Below, in pieces: positions 41,112 to 49,570 of a stretch of DNA of 56,687 nucleotides (position 1 is the first letter of the stretch; each line of letters opens with the position of its first letter). The stretch lies in NCBI GenBank assembly GCA_022649925.1, contig JALCOX010000002.1:1-56687 (forward strand). Reading direction: 5' to 3'. Source of the stretch: Bifidobacteriaceae bacterium (GTDB taxonomy: Bacteria; Actinomycetota; Actinomycetes; Actinomycetales; Bifidobacteriaceae). The position numbers and the translations under genes are program-made. The notes under the pieces are model-generated. The model was not told where the DNA came from and did not search any database. It saw nothing but the letters and a program-made list of their open reading frames with translations.

Positions 41112-41156
41112 GCCGGGAACGTTAACTTTTAGAATTTTCAGAAAGAGGATTTAAAG

Positions 41157-41540
41157 ATGGCACGTGTGAAGCGCTCAGTCAATGCAAAGAAGAAGCGTCG
41201 CGTAGTTCTCGAGAGGGCTTCGGGTTACCGCGGCCAGCGTTCCAGGGTCTACCGCAGGGCTAAGGAGCAGCTGCTCCACTCCTTTAACTACAACTTCCGC
41301 GACCGCAAGGCTCGCAAGGGAGACTTCCGTAAGCTGTGGATCACTCGTATCAACGCGGCAGTCCGCGCCGAGGGAATCACGTACAACCGCTTCGTCCAGG
41401 GCCTGCGCCTTGCTGGCATCGAACTCGATCGCCGCGCACTCGCAGAGCTCGCAGTGTCGGATCCCGACACCTTCAAGACGATCGTCGATGCCGCCAAGAA
41501 GGCTTTGCCTGACGACGTGAACGCTCCGGTTGCTGCCTGA
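41157..41540 (+). CDS. rplT: 50S ribosomal protein bL20
   Basis: 127 residues ([40 protein letters not shown]), a full bL20. It binds 23S rRNA early in 50S assembly and in many bacteria also represses its own operon through the infC leader. Last gene of infC-rpmI-rplT; a terminator follows. Confidence 0.97.
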   Translation: MARVKRSVNAKKKRRVVLERASGYRGQRSRVYRRAKEQLLHSFNYNFRDRKARKGDFRKLWITRINAAVRAEGITYNRFVQGLRLAGIELDRRALAELAVSDPDTFKTIVDAAKKALPDDVNAPVAA

Positions 41541-41586
41541 TTCGGTAGTTTGCTGTATTTAAGTTGTATTTAGTTGTTTTAGTGTG

Positions 41587-41623
41587 AGTTCCCGCCCCGT
41601 TGATTCGAGGTGGGAACTTTTTT
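41587..41623 (+). terminator. Terminator of the infC-rpmI-rplT operon
   Basis: AGTTCCCGCC (41587-41596) pairs with GGTGGGAACT (41609-41618; one G-U), followed by a run of six T. Confidence 0.9.
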
Positions 41624-41691
41624 ATTGTGATTTCTTCCTTTATCGTTCGCGATTCTTCTCAACCACCCCTGGTTTCGACCTGTATCCGTGT

Positions 41692-41851
41692 GTTTGTGCG
41701 GACATCTACGAGTTTGTGCGGAGTATTTCTTTAAAAAACGTCGAAATTTGAGGTTATAGGGCCAAAATTCCCTAGATTGAAGTCGTAAAACCTCAAACAG
41801 TCCGCACAAACCCGTAGATGTCCGCACAAACATGCAGAAGTCCGCACAAAT
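41692..41851. repeat. Inverted set of 20-nt-period repeats (element B)
   Basis: GTTTGTGCGGA starts at 41692 and 41712 on the left; its complement TCCGCACAAA starts at 41801, 41821 and 41841 on the right. Every interval is exactly 20 nt. Positions 41692-41722 and 41801-41831 are complementary at 30 of 31 bases. Inside lie further nested arms, TTTGAGGTT (41747) / AACCTCAAA (41789) and TAGGG (41757) / CCCTA (41770). The whole can fold into one long hairpin. Confidence 0.88.
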
Positions 41852-41935
41852 GGGGAAACTGACAAAATAGGACGGGTACAGAATAGGTACTGGACGAATT
41901 ACGGGGCGGATACAGGACAGAGGGGGTGTAAGTCT

Positions 41936-42856
41936 ATGGCACGCAACGACATGGAAGACGTGATGGAGCAGTTCCTCGTTCACATCGGCGTTGAACGCGG
42001 GCTCGCTGCGGCGACTGTCGCTGCTTACACCACTGACCTCAACGATTATCTGGGGTGGTTACGGGACAACGGCAAGTCCGAACTCTCGAAGGTAACCAGC
42101 GACGACGTTGAGAGCTATATCGCGTCCAAGGAAGATCTCAGCGCGAGGACGAGGGCGCGATATCTCGCGGCCATTCACGAGTTTCATAAATTTGCGGTTT
42201 CTCAGGGAGCGGTGGAGGCGGACGTATCGGATCGCGTCAAGCCGCCCAAGACGACCAAGGATTTTCCTGATGTCCTAACTGTCGAGGAGGTGGACTCGCT
42301 CCTGAAAGCTGCGAGTCTGGGGGAGGGAACGGACCCGGTTTCGCTGCGTGATCGTGCGCTCCTCGAATTCATGTACGCCTCGGGCGCCCGCGTCTCTGAG
42401 GCGGTGGGCACCAATCTTGACGACGTCGACCTCGAGAACAAGCTGACGCGCCTGACCGGAAAGGGCAGCAAACAACGCCTGGTCCCCATCGGATCCTATG
42501 CGGTCGAGGCTTTGGAGCGTTATCTCAATGTTGGCAGGGGTCCGTTGCAGCGCCGTTCCAAGGGTGCCCCCGAGCTCGCTGCCATTTTTCTCAACAAACG
42601 TGGCAAGCGACTCAGCAGACAGTCCATCTGGGAAATCCTGCAAGTTTGTGCGAAGAGGGCGGGCATCACCAAGAAGATTCATCCGCACAGTTTGCGGCAT
42701 TCTTTCGCCACGCATCTCATTCAGGGCGGTGCAGACGTGCGCACGGTGCAGGAGTTGCTGGGCCACGCTTCCGTCACGACGACACAGATTTATACGCACA
42801 TCAGCCCGGTCGGTCTCATTGAGGCGTACGTCTCCGCCCACCCGAGGGCACAATGA
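41936..42856 (+). CDS. xerD: Site-specific tyrosine recombinase XerD
   Basis: 306 residues. N-terminal SAM-like core-binding domain (FLVHIGVERGLAAATVAAY) and catalytic domain with Arg in ASGARVSEAV, HSLRHSFATHLI, LGHASVTTTQIYTHI: the R-K-H-R-H-Y set is complete. With XerC it resolves chromosome dimers at dif. It precedes parA-scpA-scpB, placing four segregation genes together. Confidence 0.93.
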   Translation: MARNDMEDVMEQFLVHIGVERGLAAATVAAYTTDLNDYLGWLRDNGKSELSKVTSDDVESYIASKEDLSARTRARYLAAIHEFHKFAVSQGAVEADVSDRVKPPKTTKDFPDVLTVEEVDSLLKAASLGEGTDPVSLRDRALLEFMYASGARVSEAVGTNLDDVDLENKLTRLTGKGSKQRLVPIGSYAVEALERYLNVGRGPLQRRSKGAPELAAIFLNKRGKRLSRQSIWEILQVCAKRAGITKKIHPHSLRHSFATHLIQGGADVRTVQELLGHASVTTTQIYTHISPVGLIEAYVSAHPRAQ

Positions 42857-42890
42857 AGGCGTCGGGCAGCACCTTTGTTAGAGTGGAGCC

Positions 42891-43730
42891 ATGCCAACAG
42901 ATCTCCTGGGACGTACATATGAGACGTTTCGTGCACCCAAGCCGCTGACCCAACACGGGCCGGCGACCATCATTGCCATGTGCAATCAGAAGGGCGGAGT
43001 GGGTAAAACCACCAGCTCCATCAACATTGCGGGTGCGTTGAGCCAGTACGGGCGCAGAGTTCTCATCGTTGATTTCGACCCCCAAGGGGCGGCGACGGTC
43101 GGCCTGGGAATCAACGCCAACGCGGTTGACAAAACAATTTATACGGCGCTCTTCCAGCCGAAGGCGGACATCCATGAGATGGTGGCGCACACGCGCTTCC
43201 CGAACCTCGATATTATCCCCGCCAACATTGACCTCTCGGCGGCAGAGGTTCAACTCGTCACGGAAGTGGGGCGTGAACAGATTCTCGCCTCGACACTCAA
43301 GCCGCTGGTCTCGGAGTACGACGTCATCATCGTCGATTGCCAGCCTTCGCTCGGCCTGTTGACGGTCAACGCGTTGACCGCAGCAAATGGAGTCATGATT
43401 CCCGTGGCGACTGAATTCTTCGCCCTGCGCGGCGTTGCGTTGCTGATGCAATCCATCGAAAAGGTGCAAACCCGCATCAATCCTAGTCTCGAGATCTTCG
43501 GTGTTCTGCCGACCATGTACACGAAAACCCTTCACTCCGAGGAAGTGTTACAGCGCATCTACGAGGCCTTCCGCGACAAGGTGTTCCACACTGTTATCTC
43601 GCGCTCGATCAAGCTTCCGGACGCGACGGTGGCGGCCGCACCGATCACGATGTTCGCTCCCGAACACAAGGTAGCCAAGGAGTATCGCGAGGTGTCTCGC
43701 GAGCTCATCGAACGCGGAATCGTGGCGTAG
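42891..43730 (+). CDS. ParA-family chromosome partitioning ATPase
   Basis: 279 residues. Deviant Walker A CNQKGGVGKTTSSINIAGAL, then VLIVDFDPQGAATVGL and IIVDCQPSLGLLTVNAL. It lies between xerD and scpA, an arrangement seen in many actinobacteria, apart from the oriC-linked parAB pair. It probably assists condensin loading or segregation; no parB neighbour is present. Confidence 0.9.
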   Translation: MPTDLLGRTYETFRAPKPLTQHGPATIIAMCNQKGGVGKTTSSINIAGALSQYGRRVLIVDFDPQGAATVGLGINANAVDKTIYTALFQPKADIHEMVAHTRFPNLDIIPANIDLSAAEVQLVTEVGREQILASTLKPLVSEYDVIIVDCQPSLGLLTVNALTAANGVMIPVATEFFALRGVALLMQSIEKVQTRINPSLEIFGVLPTMYTKTLHSEEVLQRIYEAFRDKVFHTVISRSIKLPDATVAAAPITMFAPEHKVAKEYREVSRELIERGIVA

Positions 43731-43738
43731 CGGCGGTC

Positions 43739-44599
43739 GTGGCACTTTCTGCGCAATCGCAGCAGTCGTCGCTGTCGGGCTTGGAAGGCACGGCAAGCAC
43801 GGCCGAGGACGGATTCACGGTTTCACTCGACGTCTACCAAGGTCCCTTCGACATTTTGCTGAGCATGATCGCCCAGCGGCGTCTCGAAGTGACGCAGCTT
43901 GCATTGAGTGAAATTACCTCCGAATTCATCTCGTACGTGGGCTCCATGGACATGGAGACACAGGCGGATGAGGCCTCTGAGTTCCTCATGGTCGCCTCGA
44001 TCCTCGTGGAGGCGAAAAGCGCGGCGCTGCTGCCCGGTGAGGACGCGGATCCGCAGGATGAACAGAGCCTCGAAGCTCTGCGGGAGCGTGATCTTCTCTT
44101 CGCTAGGCTCCTCCAATACAAGGCTTTCAAGCAGGCCGGTGAAGATTTTCGCACGCTCCTGGCGGCCACGTCGGGAAGGTTTGAGCACCATCCCACTCTC
44201 CGTGACGCCCTGCGTGAGCGTCTCAGCGACGTGGAGTGGACGCTCAGCCCCTACGACTTTGCCCTGCTGGCCGCGAAGGTGTTCGCCAATGCTCCGGCGC
44301 AGCAGGTCTCGCTGCGCCAGCTGCACGTTCCGTTGGCCGATTTGGCGACCGAATCACAGGTGGTCCATCGCAAACTGATGGCCGCCCGAGGTGAGGCGCT
44401 CACGTTCGACGACCTCGTTGCTGACATCGATAACAAAGGCCAATTGGTGGCGCGGTTCCTCAGTGTTCTCGCCTTTTTCAAGCAGGGTTTTGTGCAGTTC
44501 AAGCAGGAGGAGGCCTTCGCACCGTTGGCTCTGCGCTGGGTTGCCACGGACGAGGAGTATGAGGCCGCAAGTTCCATCTCGTCGGCGGACTTTACGTGA
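43739..44599 (+). CDS. scpA: Segregation and condensation protein A
   Basis: 286 residues starting at GTG 43739. The kleisin N-terminus FTVSLDVYQGPFDILLSMIAQRR (core YQGPFDILLSMI) binds the SMC neck; ITSEFISYV and EFLMVASILVEAKSAALLPG follow. The C-terminal winged helix (FLSVLAFFKQGFVQFKQEEA) binds the SMC head. Starts 8 bp after parA. The ribosome site is weak. Confidence 0.93.
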   Translation: MALSAQSQQSSLSGLEGTASTAEDGFTVSLDVYQGPFDILLSMIAQRRLEVTQLALSEITSEFISYVGSMDMETQADEASEFLMVASILVEAKSAALLPGEDADPQDEQSLEALRERDLLFARLLQYKAFKQAGEDFRTLLAATSGRFEHHPTLRDALRERLSDVEWTLSPYDFALLAAKVFANAPAQQVSLRQLHVPLADLATESQVVHRKLMAARGEALTFDDLVADIDNKGQLVARFLSVLAFFKQGFVQFKQEEAFAPLALRWVATDEEYEAASSISSADFT

Positions 44600-44642
44600 G
44601 GCAGGTGCACATGAGGAGAATGAGAGAAAGTAAGGAAAAATC

Positions 44643-45431
44643 TTGCAGACGGGGAGTGGCGAAAGTATGAGCGACGAGCGCGGCGATACGGCGGGTGCGC
44701 CTGGTACAGACGGTGCGAGCGACTCCGCCGACTACGCGGATTTCTCGGTGGATGATTTTCCCGGAGGTTTACAGGGTTGCTTGGAGGCGCTCCTCATGAG
44801 TGCCGAAGACCCTCTCACGGCGGCTGAGGTGGCGCGCGTGCTCGACGTTGAGCCGGCAGACGTGACGGCGAGTCTGGAGCGTATGCAGGCGCAATACGCA
44901 CAAGAGCGGCGTGGCTTTGAACTGGTGAGTTCGGTTCGTGGCTGGCGCTTCATGTCCGGTGCGGAATACGAGCCGGTAGTGGCGGCCTTCGTGACAGATA
45001 AGCAGAACAATCGTTTGTCACAGGCGGCTCTGGAGGCACTCGCGATCATCGCTTACAAGCAGCCGATGACTCGCGCGCAAGTGTCGTCGATTCGCGGTGT
45101 GAATTCCGACGGAGTGATTCGGTCCCTCATGTTGCGTGGATTCGTGACCGAGATGGGGGAGGAGGCGGAGTCTCACGCCCGGGTTCTCGCCACGACTGAT
45201 ATCTTCTTGGAGAAGCTGGGGATTTCCGCTCTGACCGAGTTGCCTCCGTTGGCCCCCTTCCTCCCCAGGCAGGACGAGGCGATGGAAGATTCTGGCATCG
45301 ACGACAGCGGCGACGACACCAGTGACACTGTCGCAGACGACACTGTCGTGAATTCGGCGAGAGGCCCACGACCCTTCAACCAGTTCATCGACAAGCTCGC
45401 TGGCGACGGAGACCGTCCGGACCTCGTGTAA
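44643..45431 (+). CDS. scpB: Segregation and condensation protein B
   Basis: 262 residues. ScpB's two winged helices are visible: LQGCLEALLMSAEDPLTAAEVARVL and LSQAALEALAIIAYKQPMTRAQVSSIRGVNSDGVIRSL (core AALEALAIIAYKQPMTRAQ). It completes the SMC-ScpAB condensin. TTG 44643 has AAGGA 6 bp upstream; ATG 44667 (MSDERGD) is the alternative. An acidic tail (DDSGDDTSDTVADDT) extends the C-terminus. Confidence 0.92.
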   Translation: MQTGSGESMSDERGDTAGAPGTDGASDSADYADFSVDDFPGGLQGCLEALLMSAEDPLTAAEVARVLDVEPADVTASLERMQAQYAQERRGFELVSSVRGWRFMSGAEYEPVVAAFVTDKQNNRLSQAALEALAIIAYKQPMTRAQVSSIRGVNSDGVIRSLMLRGFVTEMGEEAESHARVLATTDIFLEKLGISALTELPPLAPFLPRQDEAMEDSGIDDSGDDTSDTVADDTVVNSARGPRPFNQFIDKLAGDGDRPDLV

Positions 45432-45441
45432 GAGTTGGGCC

Positions 45442-45460
45442 TGAAAACATAACGTTTTCA
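45442..45460. promoter_or_regulatory. Palindrome upstream of the MFS transporter gene
   Basis: TGAAAAC-ATAAC-GTTTTCA, a 7-bp perfect inverted repeat with 5-bp spacer, lies 70 bp before the transporter start and 11 bp after scpB. It may be an operator for the transporter gene; the T content is too low for a good terminator. Confidence 0.4.
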
Positions 45461-45529
45461 CAGATTCTGTTTATAAGGCAATACGAGCTCACAGCATCGC
45501 AATGCCTTCAATACGGAAGGTCACAAAAA

Positions 45530-46885
45530 ATGAATACCTCAACACAGGTATATCCAAAATCAGGTGGACTCACTCGCAATCAGCGTCTCGATCGCCTCAG
45601 TTTCAACTCGGCACACGCCAAACTTCTGACGGCGTCCGGGATCGGCTGGGCGCTTGACGCGATGGATGTCGGTTTGGTGTCGTTTATCGTCGCCGCCATC
45701 GCCAGCGATCCTCAGTTCCTGCTCAATCCCTCACAAAAGTCGTGGGTTCTCTCCATTGGCTTCGTGGGCATGGCACTCGGCGCGTGGCTGGGAGGTCTCC
45801 TCGCTGACAAGTTCGGTCGCAAGACCGTCTTCACGGTGACGCTCATCATCTACGGTCTCGCAAACGGTGTGATGGCCGCCTCGGTGAGCTTAGTCATGCT
45901 GCTTGCGCTGCGCTTCGTCGTAGGGCTCGGCCTCGGCGCCGAACTGCCAGTCGCCTCCACACTTGTCAGTGAGTTCTCACCGGCCGCCCATCGGGGTCGC
46001 ATGACAGTGCTCCTCGAATCGTTCTGGGCCCTGGGGTGGATCTTGGCTGCCCTCATCGGCTACTTCGTCATCCCGAACGCCGGCGCGTCGGGTTGGCGCT
46101 GGGCACTGCTCATCGGTGCACTGCCGACTCTCTACGCCATCGTGTCGCGAATTCATCTGCCCGAATCGGTGCGTTTCCTTGAGGAACAGGGCCGTGACGA
46201 CGAGGCAGAGCGCTCCGTGCGGTACTTCGAGAAGGCGAGCGGAATCGAGCCTGTCGCCTCACAGAAGGCGACACCGTTGCCGAAGATCAAGGCCCGCGAA
46301 TTGTTCTCACGCCAGTATTCCCGCCGAACGGTGGCCATCTGGCTCACGTGGTTCTTCGTCAATTTCTCGTACTACGGGGCCTTCTCGTGGATGCCATCGC
46401 TTCTGGCAGATCAGTTCGGTTCCCTCACGACCTCGTTTGAATACACGCTCATCATCTCGCTCGCCCAGATTCCCGGGTATTTCCTGGCGGCGTGGCTGGT
46501 AGAGAAGATTGGAAGGCGCGCCTGCCTCGTCGGTTTTCTCGCCGTCTCTGCGCTCAGTGCGTTGATGTTCTCTCAGACCGCCTCGAGTGCAGCTGTTCTC
46601 GGATGGGGAATGCTGTTGTCTGCCTCCAACCTCGGTGCGTGGGGTGTCCTCTACGCGGTGACGCCAGAGATCTATCCGACCAGATTGCGCGGAACCGGAG
46701 CGGGAGCGGCGGCGGGCTTCGGCCGGCTGGCGTCAATTGCGGCGCCTCTCATGGTTCCACTGTTCCTCCAGTGGGGAGGGGGTTCGAAGACGCTGACCTT
46801 CATCGTCTTTGCAGCCTCGTTTGTGCTGGCGTGCGCCTTCTCTGCACTTCTGCCTGAGAAGCGTGGCGAGGCACTGGAAGACTAA
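45530..46885 (+). CDS. MFS transporter, NiaP/AAHS-like
   Basis: 451 residues with 12 predicted membrane segments. MFS signatures: GGLLADKFGRKTVF between segments 2 and 3, RFVVGLGLGAELPVA in segment 4, and the second-half equivalent WLVEKIGRRACLVG. LTASGIGWALDAMDVGLVSF at the first segment, with its membrane Asp, is typical of the vitamin/aromatic-acid branch to which the niacin transporter NiaP belongs. Substrate not determined by sequence; nicotinate is a reasonable guess. Confidence 0.8.
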   Translation: MNTSTQVYPKSGGLTRNQRLDRLSFNSAHAKLLTASGIGWALDAMDVGLVSFIVAAIASDPQFLLNPSQKSWVLSIGFVGMALGAWLGGLLADKFGRKTVFTVTLIIYGLANGVMAASVSLVMLLALRFVVGLGLGAELPVASTLVSEFSPAAHRGRMTVLLESFWALGWILAALIGYFVIPNAGASGWRWALLIGALPTLYAIVSRIHLPESVRFLEEQGRDDEAERSVRYFEKASGIEPVASQKATPLPKIKARELFSRQYSRRTVAIWLTWFFVNFSYYGAFSWMPSLLADQFGSLTTSFEYTLIISLAQIPGYFLAAWLVEKIGRRACLVGFLAVSALSALMFSQTASSAAVLGWGMLLSASNLGAWGVLYAVTPEIYPTRLRGTGAGAAAGFGRLASIAAPLMVPLFLQWGGGSKTLTFIVFAASFVLACAFSALLPEKRGEALED

Positions 46886-46904
46886 ATGAATTAATGATTC
46901 AGCT

Positions 46905-46984
46905 CGAGTGCATCAAAGTCTCGCAAGCTATGTATTATTGGAGGGTTTGTTTTATAGGTTTTGCGTTTCTCATGCATGCACTCG
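46905..46984. other. Long-spaced inverted repeat upstream of typA
   Basis: CGAGTGCAT (46905-46913) and ATGCACTCG (46976-46984) are perfect complements 62 nt apart, between the MFS gene and typA. The interior is A/T-rich and may contain the typA promoter. Confidence 0.4.
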
Positions 46985-47028
46985 TGTGATCAGAAATAGA
47001 AATGCACCAAATGTAAAGAGGTTGCCTT

Positions 47029-48951
47029 ATGGCAGTGCGCTCCGATATCCGTAATGTAGCAATCGTCGCCCATGTTGATCATGGCAAGACGACGCTTGTT
47101 GATGCGATGCTCAAGCAGTCGCATGTGTTCTCGGAGAGGGAGAAAGTACCTGACCGCGTCATGGATTCTGGCGACCTCGAACGCGAGAAGGGCATCACCA
47201 TTCTCGCCAAGAACACGGCCGTGCAATATCGCGGACCTCTGGCAGCAAAGCTGGGGGAGCCTGACGGCATTACTATCAACGTCGTCGACACCCCCGGCCA
47301 CGCCGATTTCGGCGGTGAGGTCGAGCGCGGTATCTCCATGGTGGACGGCGTCGTCCTTCTCGTCGACGCTTCCGAGGGCCCTCTGCCTCAGACGCGCTTC
47401 GTGCTGCGCAAGGCGCTCGAGGCCAAGCTTCCGGTAATCCTCGTCATCAACAAGACCGATCGCCCTGACGCTCGTATCGACGAGGTCGTCTCTGAGACCT
47501 CAGATCTTTTGCTCGGTCTCGCACAGGACGTGAGCGAGGAGGGAATTGATCTCGATCTCGACTCCCTGCTCGATCTTCCCGTGATTTACGCCGCCGCCAA
47601 GGCCGGTCGTGCCTCCACGGTGAAGCCGGCCGATGGTTCAGTTCCCGACAACGAGGACCTCGAGCCTCTGTTCGAGTGCATTCTGAACAACATCCCCGCC
47701 CCCGAGTACGAGGAGGGCGCACCGCTTCAGGCACACGTCACCAACCTCGACGCCTCTGACTTCCTCGGACGTCTCGGACTCGTCCGCATCTACAACGGAA
47801 CGCTGGAGAAGGGCCACAACTATGGCCTGTCCCGCGTTGACGGCTCCATCGAAAACTTCAAGGTCACCGAATTGCTGCGCACCGAAGGCCTCGACCGCGT
47901 CCCCGCGGAATCCGCAGGCCCCGGCGACATCGTCGCAATTGCAGGCGTCGACGACATCATGATCGGCGAAACCATCGTCGACCCCAACGATCCTCGCCCC
48001 ATGCCGTTGATCCATGTGGATCCGCCGGCGATCTCCATGACCTTCGGCACCAACGATTCTCCGCTGGTGGGAACCGAGGGCAAGGACCACAAGCTCACCG
48101 CGCGCATGCTCAAGGATCGCCTCGACCGCGAGCTCATCGGCAACGTGTCCATCAAGGTGGTCGACACCGAGCGCCCGGACGCATGGGAAGTTCAGGGCCG
48201 CGGCGAACTCGCGCTGGCAGTGCTGGCCGAGCAGATGCGCCGCGAAGGATTCGAGCTCACCGTCGGCCGTCCTCAGGTGGTCACCCAGACCATCGACGGA
48301 AAGGTCAACGAGCCGATGGAAGCGACGACGATCGACGCTCCTGAGGAGTACATGGGCGCAATCACCCAGCTCATGGCCGCTCGCAAGGGCCGCATGGATT
48401 CCATGACGAACCACGGTTCCGGCTGGGTTCGCCTCGAGTTCACCGTTCCCTCCCGTGGCCTCATTGGCTTCCGTACCCAGTTGCTCTCCGCGACGCGCGG
48501 TACCGGCATCTCCTCGTCCATCTCGGCCGGATACGCGCCGTGGGTGGGGGAGATCTCCATTCGCCAGAACGGTTCCATGGTTTCGGACCGCGCCGGCAAA
48601 GCCAGCCCCTACGCCATGCAGCGCCTGCAGGCTCGTGGTTCCTTCTTCGTGGAACCGCAGTCGCCGGTTTATGAGGGCCAGATCGTGGGCATCGCCAACA
48701 AGCCCGGTGACCTCGACCTCAATGTCACGCTCGAGAAGCACTTGACGAACATGCGCTCCGCCACGGCGGACGTGCTCGAGACGCTGACGCCTCCGATCCA
48801 GATGAGCCTGGAGGAGTCCCTCGACTTCGCCAATGACGATGAGTGCGTCGAGGTGACGCCCGAGTCGATTCGCGTGCGCAAGATCATCCTCGATCGCGAC
48901 GCTTGGTACAAGTGGAATTCTCGCAACCGCAGGGCTTCGGGCAACAAGTGA
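47029..48951 (+). CDS. typA: Ribosome-associated GTPase TypA/BipA
   Basis: 640 residues. GTPase domain: VAHVDHGKTTLVDAML (G1), REKGITILAKNTA (G2 region), VDTPGHADFGGEV (G3), VINKTDRPDAR (G4). Followed by EF-Tu-like domain 2, two EF-G-like domains (APEEYMGAITQLMAARKGRM) and the TypA-specific C-terminal domain. It binds ribosomes and acts in 50S assembly and stress adaptation. AAAGAGG precedes the ATG. Confidence 0.95.
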   Translation: MAVRSDIRNVAIVAHVDHGKTTLVDAMLKQSHVFSEREKVPDRVMDSGDLEREKGITILAKNTAVQYRGPLAAKLGEPDGITINVVDTPGHADFGGEVERGISMVDGVVLLVDASEGPLPQTRFVLRKALEAKLPVILVINKTDRPDARIDEVVSETSDLLLGLAQDVSEEGIDLDLDSLLDLPVIYAAAKAGRASTVKPADGSVPDNEDLEPLFECILNNIPAPEYEEGAPLQAHVTNLDASDFLGRLGLVRIYNGTLEKGHNYGLSRVDGSIENFKVTELLRTEGLDRVPAESAGPGDIVAIAGVDDIMIGETIVDPNDPRPMPLIHVDPPAISMTFGTNDSPLVGTEGKDHKLTARMLKDRLDRELIGNVSIKVVDTERPDAWEVQGRGELALAVLAEQMRREGFELTVGRPQVVTQTIDGKVNEPMEATTIDAPEEYMGAITQLMAARKGRMDSMTNHGSGWVRLEFTVPSRGLIGFRTQLLSATRGTGISSSISAGYAPWVGEISIRQNGSMVSDRAGKASPYAMQRLQARGSFFVEPQSPVYEGQIVGIANKPGDLDLNVTLEKHLTNMRSATADVLETLTPPIQMSLEESLDFANDDECVEVTPESIRVRKIILDRDAWYKWNSRNRRASGNK

Positions 48952-48958
48952 TCCCCGC

Positions 48959-49036
48959 CGGCACTTCGGTGCCGCTGAAGCGCGGATTCACTCAGTAATC
49001 CACGATGACTCATGCCTTCGGGCATGGGTCATTTTT
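48959..49036 (+). terminator. Two UUCG hairpins ending typA
   Basis: CGGCAC-TTCG-GTGCCG (48959-48974) lies 8 bp after the stop. ATGACTCATGCC-TTCG-GGCATGGGTCAT (49005-49032), a 12-bp stem followed by TTTT, is a strong intrinsic terminator. Confidence 0.92.
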
Positions 49037-49114
49037 GTAAGAGGCGGGAACCTCCTTCGTGCAGTCTTGCTACCTTTAGAGGAAAGGATCGATGAAGAAT
49101 GATGCGGAGGACGG

Positions 49115-49570
49115 ATGAGTAGCGAAGATACGACGAAGCCTCAGCGAAGCCTGGTTACCGGTAGTGCGGCACAACACCCGGTGAGGGCGCTGCTCGTGAC
49201 GATTCTCAGCGCCGTGGTGACCGGTGTCATCGGAACGGGTTTGCATCGTTCGGGAGCAGATATCAACGTTGCGTGGGGCTTGGTGCTCGCGCTGCTCCTC
49301 GTCGGATTGAGCACGTGGAATGCGCGCGTCCGCATGGGCTCGTTGGGAATCGGTTTTCACCTCATCGCCTCCAGCGCAATCGTGTGGTGGCTCGCCATCA
49401 CACCAGGTCCCGGGGGAGACGTTCTCGTTCCCATCGCCTCACAGGCCTTCACGACGTTCTTCAGCAGCCATGCGGGCTACATATGGCTCTTCGGATCCAT
49501 TGTGGTTCAGCTCGTCATCATCTTCGTTCCTCAGCGTTTCTTTGTGCGAAAGAAGGAATCTGCAGCATGA
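49115..49570 (+). CDS. Small integral membrane protein of unknown function
   Basis: 151 residues with four hydrophobic segments: about ALLVTILSAVVTGVIGTGLH, VAWGLVLALLLVGLS, GFHLIASSAIVWWLA and IWLFGSIVVQLVIIFVPQRF, ending in basic residues. No known domain recognised. Its stop overlaps the start of the pheA-like gene (ATGA), so it is the first gene of a pheA-tyrA operon. Function unknown. Confidence 0.75.
   Translation: MSSEDTTKPQRSLVTGSAAQHPVRALLVTILSAVVTGVIGTGLHRSGADINVAWGLVLALLLVGLSTWNARVRMGSLGIGFHLIASSAIVWWLAITPGPGGDVLVPIASQAFTTFFSSHAGYIWLFGSIVVQLVIIFVPQRFFVRKKESAA

Larger units (their letters stand above)
41541..41935. other. Gene-free 395-bp region between rplT and xerD
   Basis: Contains the rplT terminator, the 20-nt-period inverted repeat element B (41692-41851), and about 80 bp before xerD with a G-rich ribosome site (AGGGGGTG). 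The antisense open frame crossing it shows repeat-derived, non-protein-like sequence. Confidence 0.7.

Noticed and set aside
41692-41851. CRISPR-like array
   Set aside because: Repeat units are about 11 nt with 9-nt spacers, some inverted; too short and wrong layout for CRISPR, and no cas genes are present.
47638-48741. A 367-residue frame antisense to typA
   Set aside because: Shadow of a highly conserved gene; composition is that of reversed codons.
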